Shown here: positions 1 to 7,234 of the stretch, in pieces
Position numbering within the stretch: position 1 is the stretch's first letter
Layout: each line of letters begins with the position of its first letter
NCBI RefSeq assembly: GCF_002027555.1
Contig: NZ_MXAP01000102.1
Span: 1 to 21,777 of the forward strand
Direction: 5' to 3'
DNA from: Moraxella equi
Lineage (GTDB): Bacteria > Pseudomonadota > Gammaproteobacteria > Pseudomonadales > Moraxellaceae
DNA length: 21,777 nt
Notes under the pieces: model-generated
Database searches by the model: none
The model's input: only the letters and a program-made list of their open reading frames with translations
What the model was told of the DNA's origin: nothing
Program-made: the position numbers and the translations under genes

Positions 1-110
1 TAAGTTCGGTTGGTATAGTGGGCTGTCTTTATTAAAGTTTTTAAAAATCAATGGCTTATCATTTTATAAAAAGTCAGCCTGTAAGTAAATATAAGTAAAT
101 GCTAGGTTTT

Positions 111-131
111 TTGGCAAAAATTTAGTAAAAT
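111..131 (+). promoter_or_regulatory. candidate yidC promoter
   Basis: A -10-like TAAAAT at 126-131 lies in the AT-rich leader of yidC, with TTGGCA at 111-116. The spacing between them (9 bases) is too short for a normal -35/-10 pair, so TTGGCA may be another element. The same arrangement recurs upstream of mnmE, thrC and the LysM gene. The remaining sequence from position 1 to 181 shows no gene; GGCGGA at 132-137 can pair with TCCGCC at 160-165 just before the ribosome binding site. Confidence 0.35.
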
Positions 132-181
132 GGCGGATTTAGATTTTTATGGGTGGTTGTCCGCCCCAATCAGGACTGTTT

Positions 182-1825
182 ATGCAAAAGATTTTTCGGA
201 CTTTGATTATCATTGCGATGCTCATCACATCGTATTTGCTTATCTTGGCTTGGCAAAAAGACTATGGCGGTCAAGCACCCACCCCTGCTCAGGCGACCTC
301 GGTTGCAGGCTCGGATTTGGCACCTGCCACAGGCGATTTGCCTGTCTCTGCCTCCGCTCCAACCGCCCCTGCCAGTACCAATCTTATCTCGGTCAGCACC
401 GATGTGTATGACATCAAAATCAATCCTGTGGGCGGTGATGTGGTCTATGCAGGACTCAAACAGTACGCCAAAACGCTGGGCGGCGATGAAGCCTTTGCTA
501 TTTTGGAGACAGACGCTCGCACCTATGTCGCTCAGTCGCTCATCGGCGGGGCGGACGGCATTGACACGCAGTCAGGACGTGCCACGTACACCAGTCCAAG
601 CCAAAGCTACACCCTAACGGGCGACACTTTGTCTGTGCCGCTCACGTACAGTAAAGACGGGTTGACCATTACCAAAACTTATACCTTTACCAAGGGCGAT
701 TATCCCATTAAGGTTACTCACAACATCAATAACGTGAGCGGTAAGGACTTTAATGGCGAGCTGTTTGTGCAATTAAAACGAGACAACAGCAAAGACCCCG
801 GTCTTGCCGATAAGGGCATGATGGGCATTGCCACGCATTTGGGCGGTGCTTGGGGGACTGCTGATGAGCCTTATAACAAGCTTAAATTCAAAGACTTCAA
901 CGATGGCGAGATTACCAAAAACGCCCAAAACAGCACCGATGGTTGGGTGGCGATGGTTCAGCACTACTTTGTCTCAGCGTGGGCACCTGACAACCACAAG
1001 CCTGTCTTTTTTAGTCGCACCAGTGGCAACGACAACTACATCGGCTATCAAAGCCCCATCAGCGTTGCCAATGGCAAACAGATGAGCATGGATGATACAC
1101 TCTATGTGGGACCAAAGGTGCAATCACAACTGTCTGCTGTCGCCCCAAGCCTTGATAAGACGGTAGATTATGGCATATTTTGGCCAATCTCCAAGCCGAT
1201 GTTCCTAATCCTTGATGCTCTGCACAAAATCTTGGGTAACTGGGGCTGGGCGATTGTTGGCTTGACTTTGATTGTCAAAATTGCTCTGTTTTGGCTATCC
1301 AACAAAAGCTATGTGTCGATGGCAAGAATGCGTGCGATTGCTCCCAAATTAGAAGCCCTAAAAGAAAAGCACGGCGATGACCGCATGGCGATGAGTCAGG
1401 CGATGATGCAACTGTATCGTGATGAAAAGGTCAATCCGATGGCGGGCTGTTTGCCGATTTTGCTACAAATGCCAATTTTCTTGGGGCTGTACTGGTGTTT
1501 GGTGGAGAGTGTGGAGCTACGCCACGCCCCGTGGATTTTGTGGATTAAGGATTTGTCCGCCATGGATCCGTGGTTTATTTTGCCGATTATCATGATGGCG
1601 ACCATGTATTTCCAGCAACTGCTAAACCCACAACCCACCGACCCCATGCAGGCCAAGATGATGAAAATCATGCCACTCATTTTCGGGGTGTTTATGCTGT
1701 TTTTCCCTGCAGGTTTGGTGCTATATTGGACGGTAAACAACCTGTTTAGCATGGCTCATCAGCAGTTTGTTAATAAGCGAGTTGAAAAAGCCTACAACAA
1801 ACCTGTCAAAGTGTTGTCCGATTGA
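182..1825 (+). CDS. yidC: membrane protein insertase YidC
   Basis: YidC/Oxa1-family insertase of 547 residues; it inserts and folds inner-membrane proteins alone or with SecYEG. Visible parts are an N-terminal membrane anchor (about residues 4-24, FRTLIIIAMLITSYLLILAW), a large periplasmic domain rich in beta segments (about 40-330), and the conserved C-terminal core. The core holds the segment around GWAIVGLTLIVKIALFW, the cytoplasmic loop MARMRAIAPKLEALKEKHGDD, then GCLPILLQMPIFLGLYW and the final FPAGLVLYWTVNNLFSMAHQ. The length matches gammaproteobacterial YidC. An in-frame ATG exists at 149, but the start at 182 has AGGA at 172-175 at good spacing and gives the usual MQK-type N-terminus directly before the anchor. 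It is followed by a strong terminator. YidC upstream of mnmE is a classical arrangement near the chromosomal origin. Confidence 0.97.
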   Translation: MQKIFRTLIIIAMLITSYLLILAWQKDYGGQAPTPAQATSVAGSDLAPATGDLPVSASAPTAPASTNLISVSTDVYDIKINPVGGDVVYAGLKQYAKTLGGDEAFAILETDARTYVAQSLIGGADGIDTQSGRATYTSPSQSYTLTGDTLSVPLTYSKDGLTITKTYTFTKGDYPIKVTHNINNVSGKDFNGELFVQLKRDNSKDPGLADKGMMGIATHLGGAWGTADEPYNKLKFKDFNDGEITKNAQNSTDGWVAMVQHYFVSAWAPDNHKPVFFSRTSGNDNYIGYQSPISVANGKQMSMDDTLYVGPKVQSQLSAVAPSLDKTVDYGIFWPISKPMFLILDALHKILGNWGWAIVGLTLIVKIALFWLSNKSYVSMARMRAIAPKLEALKEKHGDDRMAMSQAMMQLYRDEKVNPMAGCLPILLQMPIFLGLYWCLVESVELRHAPWILWIKDLSAMDPWFILPIIMMATMYFQQLLNPQPTDPMQAKMMKIMPLIFGVFMLFFPAGLVLYWTVNNLFSMAHQQFVNKRVEKAYNKPVKVLSD

Positions 1826-1844
1826 TATTTGACAATCACAAACC

Positions 1845-1870
1845 AATCCGCCTGTCTGGGCGGATTTTTT
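1845..1870 (+). terminator. rho-independent terminator of yidC
   Basis: Stem AATCCGCC (1845-1852) pairs with GGCGGATT (1859-1866) around a 6-base loop, and a run of six T ends at 1870. It lies 20 bases after the yidC stop, so mnmE probably has its own promoter. Confidence 0.9.
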
Positions 1871-1880
1871 GTGGGCAAAG

Positions 1881-1901
1881 TTGGCTAAATAATGGTAAAA
1901 T
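1881..1901 (+). promoter_or_regulatory. candidate mnmE promoter
   Basis: An extended -10 (TGG followed by TAAAAT, ending at 1901) lies just after the yidC terminator and before mnmE, with TTGGCT at 1881-1886. A clear -35 at 17 bp spacing is not obvious. Confidence 0.45.
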
Positions 1902-1926
1902 GACAAAAAGTTTATCAATTACCACT

Positions 1927-3423
1927 ATGCCAAATCAATCTCAACAACCCACCATTGTTGCCATCGCAAGCCCTATCGGTCAAGGTGGTGTGGGCGTGAT
2001 TCGCCTGTCGGGTCGCACCGCCCATACCATTGGCTGTGCCATATCGGGCAAATCGGCTCTCACGCCACGCCACGCCCATTTTGCCAAATTTAAGGACGCA
2101 CAGGGGGCAGTCATTGATGAAGGGGTTATCATCTATTTTAAAGCTCCGCATTCGTTCACAGGCGAAGACGTGGTGGAGCTACAAGGGCATGGCGGTATGG
2201 TCTTACAAAACCTACTCCTTGCTCGCTGTTTTGAGCTTGGGGCAAGACAAGCGGCCGCAGGGGAGTTTTCCTTGCGTGCCTTTGAAAATGACAAAATTGA
2301 CCTAGTACAAGCCGAAGCGATAGCGGACGCCATTTCTGCCACGAGTGTCGCTCAGGCAAGCAGTGCCATGCGTTCGCTATCAGGGGAATTTTCCAAAAAA
2401 ATCAATGATTTATCTGAGAAAATCGCCAACATTCGCTTATATGTGGAAGCGAGCATTGATTTTCCTGATGAAGATGATGTGGAATTTTTGTCCGATGGGG
2501 TGATTGAGTCCAAGATTGATGAGATTTTGCGTGCCATTGATGACATTTCGGCAACCGCCAAGCAAGGTCAGCTCTTGCGAGACGGGGTGCAGGTGGTGCT
2601 GGCAGGTCGCCCCAACGCTGGCAAATCAAGCCTACTAAACCGCCTAGCAGGGGTGGAGCGTGCGATTGTTACCGACATTGCAGGGACGACACGAGACACG
2701 CTGTCCGAGACGCTCGTGCTGGACGGTTTGACCGTGCATTTGACCGACACCGCAGGGCTTCGAGATACGTCCGATAAGGTGGAGAAAATCGGCATTGACC
2801 GTGCCAAATCCGCCGTCAAACAAGCTGATATTTTGCTGTTTGTCTATGATGTCAGTAGCGAGAGTGAACCATTTGCCCTTGCCAAAGAGCTGTTTGCCGA
2901 TATTATTGATGAAATTGGCATGGAGAATTTTGAGCGTAAGCTTGTGATGATTGCCAATAAAGCCGATTTATTGGGTGGTGTTTCACGTGAAACAATGGTT
3001 GATTTTAATCATAATAATAGTCATAATGACGAAAATGTTCCATGTGAAACCATGCAAAATAATTCAAATAGTCAAGAAAATTCTAATGTTCCACGTGAAA
3101 CAATTAGCCAAACAGTTAGTCAAATAAGGGTCTCTTGTACCACAGGACAAGGGCTTGATGAGTTGGTAAATTTATTAAAAGACAAAGTGGGCTTTCATCC
3201 GCCAGAGAACAGTCTCATCGCCCGCACTCGCCACATTGATGCCCTAAAACGTGCCAAATCGCACGCCATGGACGCTCACACTCAGCTCGTTGTCTATCAG
3301 GCAGGGGAGCTGGTGGCGGAGAGTCTAAGACTGTCGCAAACAGCATTGGGCGAGATTACAGGGCAGATGAGTGCTGATGAACTCTTGGGGCGGATTTTTT
3401 CAAGTTTTTGTATCGGAAAATAG
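1927..3423 (+). CDS. mnmE: tRNA uridine-5-carboxymethylaminomethyl modification GTPase MnmE
   Basis: MnmE (TrmE) works with MnmG to install the cmnm5 group on the wobble uridine of several tRNAs. The N-terminal tetrahydrofolate-binding domain begins TIVAIASPIGQGGVGVIRLSG. The GTPase motifs are G1 GRPNAGKS (residues 227-234), G2 in the TDIAGTTRDT segment, G3 DTAGL (about 274-278) and G4 NKAD (about 344). The protein ends in the diagnostic FCIGK, whose Cys is catalytic. At 498 residues it is longer than E. coli MnmE (454). The surplus is mainly an Asn/Ser-rich insertion (about residues 349-398) between G4 and the G5-like SCTTGQG, which carries three parS-like sites. The start at 1927 gives the family N-terminus; in-frame ATG codons at 1822 and 1900 are less likely, since 1822 lies inside yidC. 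No clear Shine-Dalgarno sequence is seen. nrdR follows 9 bases after the stop. Confidence 0.96.
   Translation: MPNQSQQPTIVAIASPIGQGGVGVIRLSGRTAHTIGCAISGKSALTPRHAHFAKFKDAQGAVIDEGVIIYFKAPHSFTGEDVVELQGHGGMVLQNLLLARCFELGARQAAAGEFSLRAFENDKIDLVQAEAIADAISATSVAQASSAMRSLSGEFSKKINDLSEKIANIRLYVEASIDFPDEDDVEFLSDGVIESKIDEILRAIDDISATAKQGQLLRDGVQVVLAGRPNAGKSSLLNRLAGVERAIVTDIAGTTRDTLSETLVLDGLTVHLTDTAGLRDTSDKVEKIGIDRAKSAVKQADILLFVYDVSSESEPFALAKELFADIIDEIGMENFERKLVMIANKADLLGGVSRETMVDFNHNNSHNDENVPCETMQNNSNSQENSNVPRETISQTVSQIRVSCTTGQGLDELVNLLKDKVGFHPPENSLIARTRHIDALKRAKSHAMDAHTQLVVYQAGELVAESLRLSQTALGEITGQMSADELLGRIFSSFCIGK
2979..2994. promoter_or_regulatory. parS site 1 (perfect), inside mnmE
   Basis: TGTTTCACGTGAAACA, a perfect 16-bp palindrome identical to the bacterial parS consensus bound by ParB. 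It is read in mnmE as Val-Ser-Arg-Glu-Thr. Confidence 0.9.
3036..3051. promoter_or_regulatory. parS-like site 2 (degenerate), inside mnmE
   Basis: TGTTCCATGTGAAACC differs from the consensus at three positions, one of them in the central CACGTG. It is read as Val-Pro-Cys-Glu-Thr. It may be a weak or decayed ParB site. Confidence 0.6.
3087..3102. promoter_or_regulatory. parS site 3, inside mnmE
   Basis: TGTTCCACGTGAAACA differs from the symmetric consensus by one base and fits the common TGTTNCACGTGAAACA form. It is read as Val-Pro-Arg-Glu-Thr. Confidence 0.88.
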
Positions 3424-3432
3424 GAGGGTGAT

Positions 3433-3921
3433 GTGCATTGTCCGTTTTGTAGTGCCATAGACACCAAAGTGATTGACTCACGCCTTGCTGCCGAAGGGTC
3501 GCAGGTTCGCCGTCGTCGCCAATGTACCGAGTGTGGCGAGCGGTTTACCACCTTTGAAGTGATGGAAGTGGTGATGCCCCGTATTATCAAAAGCAACGGC
3601 TTGCGTGAACCTTATGATTATAACAAACTTCGCCGTTCTATGGCGTTACCGCTGCAAAAACGTCCTGTGAGCATTGATGAGATAGATACAATCGTACACA
3701 GAATAGAGCAACGCCTACGTCAAACAGGCGAACGTGAAGTATCCAGCAAGGTGCTTGGAGAGATTGTCATGGCGGAGCTAAGGGCGATTGATGATGTGGC
3801 GTATGTGCGTTTTGCCAGCGTGTATCGGGATTTTCAGGACATAGAAGCCTTTAAAGCCGAGCTTGAAAACTTCGCTCCCAAAGTGTGCCATGATAACCTA
3901 CAAGGACAAAATCATGAGTGA
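3433..3921 (+). CDS. nrdR: transcriptional repressor NrdR
   Basis: NrdR represses ribonucleotide reductase operons by binding NrdR boxes in response to ATP/dATP. The N-terminal zinc ribbon has two Cys pairs, Cys3/Cys6 and Cys31/Cys34, separated by the basic stretch RRRRQ. An ATP-cone follows, beginning around [20 protein letters not shown]. The protein is 162 residues, slightly longer than the usual 150 or so. The start is a GTG giving MHCPFC, supported by a strong ribosome binding site (GGAGG at 3423-3427, overlapping the mnmE stop). An ATG two bases upstream is out of frame. The 3' end overlaps the ribD start by 8 bases, indicating coupled expression; nrdR next to ribD is a widespread arrangement. 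No NrdR box was recognised in this window, so its targets lie elsewhere. Confidence 0.95.
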   Translation: MHCPFCSAIDTKVIDSRLAAEGSQVRRRRQCTECGERFTTFEVMEVVMPRIIKSNGLREPYDYNKLRRSMALPLQKRPVSIDEIDTIVHRIEQRLRQTGEREVSSKVLGEIVMAELRAIDDVAYVRFASVYRDFQDIEAFKAELENFAPKVCHDNLQGQNHE

Positions 3922-5032
3922 TAGTTTAGCTGATAATATGTTGTCCAATGCTGTCAAATCTCGCCTAAGCCCTGCCCTGTCTGATGATGAAAAGTTTATG
4001 CTTATGGCGTTAAATGAAGCCGAAAAAGGCGAATTTACCACTCGCCCCAATCCTGCGGTGGGCTGTGTTATTGTTAAGAATAACTTAATAATTGGCAAAG
4101 GCTTCCATCCCAAAGCAGGTCATCCCCATGCCGAAGTATTTGCTCTAAATGATGTCAAAAATAACGGTCAAGATATAGAAGGGGCGACTGCCTATGTTAC
4201 CTTAGAGCCGTGTAGCCATTTTGGTCGCACGCCCCCCTGTGCGGGTGCCTTGATAGAAAGTGGCGTGTCTCGGGTGGTTATCGCAACCCTTGACCCCAAC
4301 CCACAGGTGGCGGGCAAGGGCGTGGAAATGCTGTTAAATGCAGGCATATCGGTGTCGCTTGGGGTGTGTCAAAAACAGGCGTATGAGCTAAATGCAGGCT
4401 TTTTAAAGGCAATGGCGACAGGTTTGCCTTTTGTCCGCCTAAAAATGGGCATTAGCCTAGACGGTCGCGTTGCCATGCAAAATGGGCAGTCTAAATGGAT
4501 AACGGGCGAGTTATCTCGCAAGGACGTGCAAAACTTGCGTGCCAAAAGTGGGGCGATCATCACAGGCTCAAACACGATTATCGCCGACAACCCTGCTTTA
4601 AACGTACGTTTGCCCGATGTGGAGCTTGACAATATCGGCATAACCGCCATACCCCAGCCCAAAATCGTGGTGATAGATAGACGTGGCAAGTTGTCGCCTG
4701 ATGATGATTTTACGGTACTCAAAAACCCTAATACGCTGATTTGGCAAGATGATTTACCTGCTCTTTTAAAAACGCTCGTGGCAAAGTATCAATGCCATGA
4801 TGTGCTGGTGGAGACAGGGGCGACGCTTGTCACAAGTTTTTTAAGCCAAAACTTGGTAGATGAGCTTATCATTTATCAAGCTCCTTGCCTTTTGGGGGCG
4901 ACTGCCCGTCCGATGTTTGGGGGGCAGTTTGAGCGGTTGCAGGATAAGCTAAATTTTACGCTTGTAGATGTAGAGCGGCTTGGCGATGATGTTAAGATGG
5001 TTTTTCGCCCAAAAAACTTATCCACAACTTGA
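3914..5032 (+). CDS. ribD: bifunctional riboflavin biosynthesis deaminase/reductase RibD
   Basis: RibD deaminates the pyrimidine formed by GTP cyclohydrolase II and then reduces its ribosyl side chain, two early steps of riboflavin synthesis in the cytoplasm. The N-terminal deaminase domain (about residues 25-165) has the zinc site HAE (72-74) and [11 protein letters not shown] (Cys100, Cys109). The C-terminal reductase domain (about 170-370) begins [14 protein letters not shown] and includes the [11 protein letters not shown] segment. At 372 residues it is full length. The start at 3914 is chosen for AAGGA at 3902-3906 and because it trims an unlikely N-terminal extension. It overlaps nrdR by 8 bases. 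A perfect DnaA box (5018-5026) lies inside its last codons. Confidence 0.96.
   Translation: MSDSLADNMLSNAVKSRLSPALSDDEKFMLMALNEAEKGEFTTRPNPAVGCVIVKNNLIIGKGFHPKAGHPHAEVFALNDVKNNGQDIEGATAYVTLEPCSHFGRTPPCAGALIESGVSRVVIATLDPNPQVAGKGVEMLLNAGISVSLGVCQKQAYELNAGFLKAMATGLPFVRLKMGISLDGRVAMQNGQSKWITGELSRKDVQNLRAKSGAIITGSNTIIADNPALNVRLPDVELDNIGITAIPQPKIVVIDRRGKLSPDDDFTVLKNPNTLIWQDDLPALLKTLVAKYQCHDVLVETGATLVTSFLSQNLVDELIIYQAPCLLGATARPMFGGQFERLQDKLNFTLVDVERLGDDVKMVFRPKNLSTT
5018..5026 (+). promoter_or_regulatory. DnaA box
   Basis: Perfect TTATCCACA at the 3' end of ribD, first of three perfect DnaA boxes spread over 256 bases. Confidence 0.7.
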
Positions 5033-5067
5033 TTGCTTAAATGATTGAGCAAAAATTTGGCAAAAAA

Positions 5068-5083
5068 TGTTCCACGTGAAACT
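5068..5083. promoter_or_regulatory. parS site 4, intergenic
   Basis: TGTTCCACGTGAAACT, two differences from the symmetric consensus with an intact CACGTGAAAC core. It is followed at once by the DnaA-like TGTGGAAAA. Confidence 0.82.
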
Positions 5084-5160
5084 GTGGAAAACTTTTTAAA
5101 AATCGACGGTTTTGATTAAAAATAAGATTTGATAACACGCCATAAGCCTTGATTTTAAAG

Positions 5161-5176
5161 TTTTTCACGTGAAACC
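5161..5176. promoter_or_regulatory. parS-like site 5, intergenic
   Basis: TTTTTCACGTGAAACC has the full TTTCACGTGAAAC core and two differences, at the outer positions. Confidence 0.75.
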
Positions 5177-5191
5177 AAAAACAGCTAACCA

Positions 5192-5207
5192 TGTTCCACA
5201 TGAAACA
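5192..5207. promoter_or_regulatory. parS-like site 6, intergenic
   Basis: TGTTCCACATGAAACA has two differences, one in the central CACGTG, so its affinity for ParB is uncertain. It lies 9 bases before a DnaA box. Confidence 0.65.
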
Positions 5208-5216
5208 TCTTTGGGT

Positions 5217-5225
5217 TGTGGATAA
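5217..5225 (-). promoter_or_regulatory. DnaA box
   Basis: TGTGGATAA on the plus strand, which is a perfect TTATCCACA on the minus strand. Confidence 0.7.
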
Positions 5226-5264
5226 GTTAAATGGATTATTTGAAAAAGGTCAATGGTTAAAAAG

Positions 5265-5273
5265 TTATCCACA
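5265..5273 (+). promoter_or_regulatory. DnaA box
   Basis: Perfect TTATCCACA, inverted relative to the box at 5217 with 39 bases between them. Confidence 0.7.
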
Positions 5274-5343
5274 ACTTATTTGTAAAATTTCTCTAGATTT
5301 TTATGGAATTTAAGGTAGGTAAAGCAGAATGTTTCATAGATAA

Positions 5344-5399
5344 ATGATTGATTTTTTAAATCATGTGCAAAACAGCAAATCATTTAAAAAACCAATCAT
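5344..5399. repeat. long AT-rich inverted repeat before ribE
   Basis: Two 21-base arms (5344-5364 and 5379-5399) are complementary at 19 of 21 positions around a 14-base centre. The repeat ends 12 bases before the ribE start, so in RNA the hairpin would sit next to the ribosome binding site (AAGGT at 5402-5406). It could instead act as DNA, as a cruciform or an unwinding element. No FMN-riboswitch consensus was seen. Confidence 0.75.
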
Positions 5400-5411
5400 A
5401 AAAGGTAAGCC

Positions 5412-6074
5412 ATGTTTACAGGTATCATAGAGACGACAGGCACGCTGACCGCCATTACGCCCACAGGGGGCGATGTGCGATTGACGATTACTGCCCCTGA
5501 TTTGGATTTTGGCGATGTCAAGTTGGGCGACTCCATTGCGTCCAACGGCATTTGCCTGACGGTGGTGGCGATAGATGGCAACAGCTATGCGGTAGATGTT
5601 TCACGTGAAACATTAGCCATTTCCGCCCTAAACGTCTGGAGGGTGGGCGATACGCTAAACCTAGAAAAAGCCATGCTCCCAACCACACGTTTTGGTGGGC
5701 ATATCGTGGCAGGTCATGTGGACGGCGTGGGCAAAATCGCCAAAATCGCCAAAGACGCACGCTCGGTCTATATAGAAGTCGCCCTACCGTCAGAGCTGAT
5801 GAAATACACTGCCGACAAAGGCTCAATCACGGTGGACGGTATCAGTCTGACAACCAACCGTATAAAGCCGTCTGAAAATATCGTCTGCCTAAACATCATT
5901 CCACATACGGCTGAGATGACCAACATCGCACGGCATTGGACGGTGGGGCGAGCGGTGAATATCGAAGTGGATTTGGTGGCACGGTATTTGGAGCGACTTA
6001 TCGGAGCAAAAACCGACACACCCCAAAGCAGAATTACTGAAGAGTTGTTAATAAAAAGTGGGTTTTTTAAATAG
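5412..6074 (+). CDS. ribE: riboflavin synthase alpha subunit
   Basis: Riboflavin synthase dismutates two molecules of 6,7-dimethyl-8-ribityllumazine into riboflavin and its pyrimidine precursor. The 220-residue protein begins with the family signature MFTGIIE. It shows two tandem lumazine-binding beta-barrel repeats, the first with GDSIASNGICLTV (about 39-51) and the second with KGSITVDGISLT (about 136-147). The start has AAGGT upstream at 5402-5406. It is separated from ribD by the parS/DnaA gap, so it is probably not cotranscribed with it. A perfect parS site encodes Val-Ser-Arg-Glu-Thr at residues 63-67. This falls where the family already tends to have a VxxETL-like sequence, so the site costs the protein little. 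The gene is also called ribC in E. coli. Confidence 0.95.
   Translation: MFTGIIETTGTLTAITPTGGDVRLTITAPDLDFGDVKLGDSIASNGICLTVVAIDGNSYAVDVSRETLAISALNVWRVGDTLNLEKAMLPTTRFGGHIVAGHVDGVGKIAKIAKDARSVYIEVALPSELMKYTADKGSITVDGISLTTNRIKPSENIVCLNIIPHTAEMTNIARHWTVGRAVNIEVDLVARYLERLIGAKTDTPQSRITEELLIKSGFFK
5597..5612. promoter_or_regulatory. parS site 7 (perfect), inside ribE
   Basis: TGTTTCACGTGAAACA, a perfect palindrome, read as Val-Ser-Arg-Glu-Thr in ribE. Confidence 0.9.
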
Positions 6075-6106
6075 GCTTAATGAACTCAATATTTGACACA
6101 GGTTTT

Positions 6107-6171
6107 GTAGGGGAGTGTTGTGCACGCCTATAAAATGAGAATATCAAAGGACGTGCTCAGTACGTTCCTAC
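6107..6171. repeat. 65-bp double-palindrome repeat, copy 1
   Basis: The outer ends GTAGGGG and TTCCTAC are near-inverted, and each half is itself a degenerate short hairpin. The centre (ATGAGAATATCAAAGG) resembles that of the second copy at 10435-10500. This copy is more decayed. It lies 32 bases after the ribE stop in the ribE-fmt gap (6075-6244), where no gene is seen. Confidence 0.8.
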
Positions 6172-6244
6172 ATTCATGTTATTAAATTGGATTGTGGTAA
6201 TTTAAAAATCTATGATAATTATCCAATATATATAAAGGTAAAAA

Positions 6245-7225
6245 ATGAACCATAAATTACGTCTAATTTTTGCAGGCACACCAGAATTTGCCAAAGTCGC
6301 CTTGCAAGCCCTGATTGACCGCCAAGATGAGCTAAATCTTGATATTGTGGCGGTCTATACTCAGCCCGACCGCAAGGCAGGACGGGGACAAAAATTGACC
6401 GCCAGTCCCGTCAAAGAGCTTGCCCTTAGCCATAATATCCCTGTGGAACAGCCGATAAGTTTTAGCTTAAAGCACGAAAACGGACAGGTTTCACGTGAAA
6501 CACTTGCCAATTATCGCCCTGATGTGATGATAGTTTGCGCGTACGGTTTGATTTTACCGCTTGGCGTGCTAAATACCCCGACCTATGGTTGCCTAAACAT
6601 TCACGGCTCGCTACTCCCCCGCTGGCGTGGGGCAGCTCCCATTCATCGCTCAATTTTGGCAGGCGATGACGAGACGGGCATTACCATTATGCAAATGGCA
6701 CAGGGGCTAGATACGGGCGATATGCTCTACAGGCTCCCTTGCGACATTGCCGATACCGACACGACCCAAACGCTTCATGACAAGTTGGCGGATTTGGGCG
6801 GTGTGGCGATGATAACCGTGCTAAAAGAGTTGGCGACTTTTCAAGCCAATGCCGAGCCACAAGACGACAGTCTTGCCAATTATGCCGAAAAAGTAAGCAC
6901 CGATGAAGGGCAAATCAACTGGCAAAATTCTGCTTATCACATTAACCGTCAAATCCGTGCGTTAAATGCGTTTGCTTTTTTAAATGGCGAGCGTATCAAG
7001 GTGCTAGAATGCACGCCCATAAAGTCTGACCAAACCACGACCGAGACGGCAGGTAAGATTGTCAGCGTGGGTAAAAAGGCGGTGCTGGTGGCGTGCGGTG
7101 CTGATGAAAATGGCGATAAGCATCTGATAAATATCACAAAAATGCAATGGGCAGGGGGCAAGCCTTTGACCGCTGAACAAATTGCGGTGGGCGATAAATT
7201 AAAAGACGGACAAGTTTTTGATTAG
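6245..7225 (+). CDS. fmt: methionyl-tRNA formyltransferase
   Basis: Fmt formylates Met-tRNAi using 10-formyltetrahydrofolate, which is needed for bacterial translation initiation. The 326-residue protein opens with LRLIFAGTPEFA. It carries the catalytic triad Asn118, His120 (NIHGSLLPRWRGAAPIHR) and Asp156 (GLDTGDM), followed by a C-terminal OB-like domain that contacts tRNA. The start has AAAGGT a few bases upstream. The usual partner gene def is not next to it here. A parS site at 6487-6502 encodes Val-Ser-Arg-Glu-Thr (residues 82-86) in a loop slightly longer than in E. coli Fmt, between the QP segment and DVMIVCAYGLILP. Confidence 0.96.
   Translation: MNHKLRLIFAGTPEFAKVALQALIDRQDELNLDIVAVYTQPDRKAGRGQKLTASPVKELALSHNIPVEQPISFSLKHENGQVSRETLANYRPDVMIVCAYGLILPLGVLNTPTYGCLNIHGSLLPRWRGAAPIHRSILAGDDETGITIMQMAQGLDTGDMLYRLPCDIADTDTTQTLHDKLADLGGVAMITVLKELATFQANAEPQDDSLANYAEKVSTDEGQINWQNSAYHINRQIRALNAFAFLNGERIKVLECTPIKSDQTTTETAGKIVSVGKKAVLVACGADENGDKHLINITKMQWAGGKPLTAEQIAVGDKLKDGQVFD
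6487..6502. promoter_or_regulatory. parS site 8, inside fmt
   Basis: GGTTTCACGTGAAACA, a single difference at the first base. It is read as Val-Ser-Arg-Glu-Thr. Confidence 0.88.
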
Positions 7226-7234
7226 GTAATGATG

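Larger units (their letters stand above)
5033..5411. other. ribD-ribE gap: candidate DnaA/ParB region, possible replication origin
   Basis: This 379-base gap contains no gene. It holds three parS-like sites, two perfect DnaA boxes (a third just outside at 5018) and a DnaA-like TGTGGAAAA at 5083-5091. It also has AT-rich tracts (for example 5091-5135) and a long inverted repeat at 5344-5399. DnaA boxes plus AT-rich DNA plus parS sites are the ingredients of an oriC region. However, all genes on both sides run rightward, so a bidirectional origin here would leave yidC to ribD head-on to the fork. dnaA itself is not in the window. The region may be an origin, part of one, or a DnaA-titration or regulatory site. 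Confidence 0.5.

Noticed and set aside
149..181. Upstream in-frame start for yidC
   Set aside because: It would add 11 residues including a Cys-Pro-Pro stretch before the membrane anchor, and overlies the ribosome binding site used by the start at 182.
1396..1752. Minus-strand open frame of 118 codons
   Set aside because: Antisense to the highly conserved C-terminal membrane core of yidC; composition is that of a shadow frame.
1822..1926. Upstream in-frame starts for mnmE at 1822 and 1900
   Set aside because: The 1822 codon overlaps the yidC stop and its product would read through the yidC terminator; family similarity begins only after 1927.
5325..5340. A tenth parS site at AATGTTTCATAGATAA
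   Set aside because: Only the left half-site TGTTTCA matches; the right half is lost, so ParB binding is unlikely.
5033..5411. FMN riboswitch before ribE
   Set aside because: None of the conserved RFN-element segments could be recognised; the space is occupied by parS, DnaA boxes and a simple inverted repeat.
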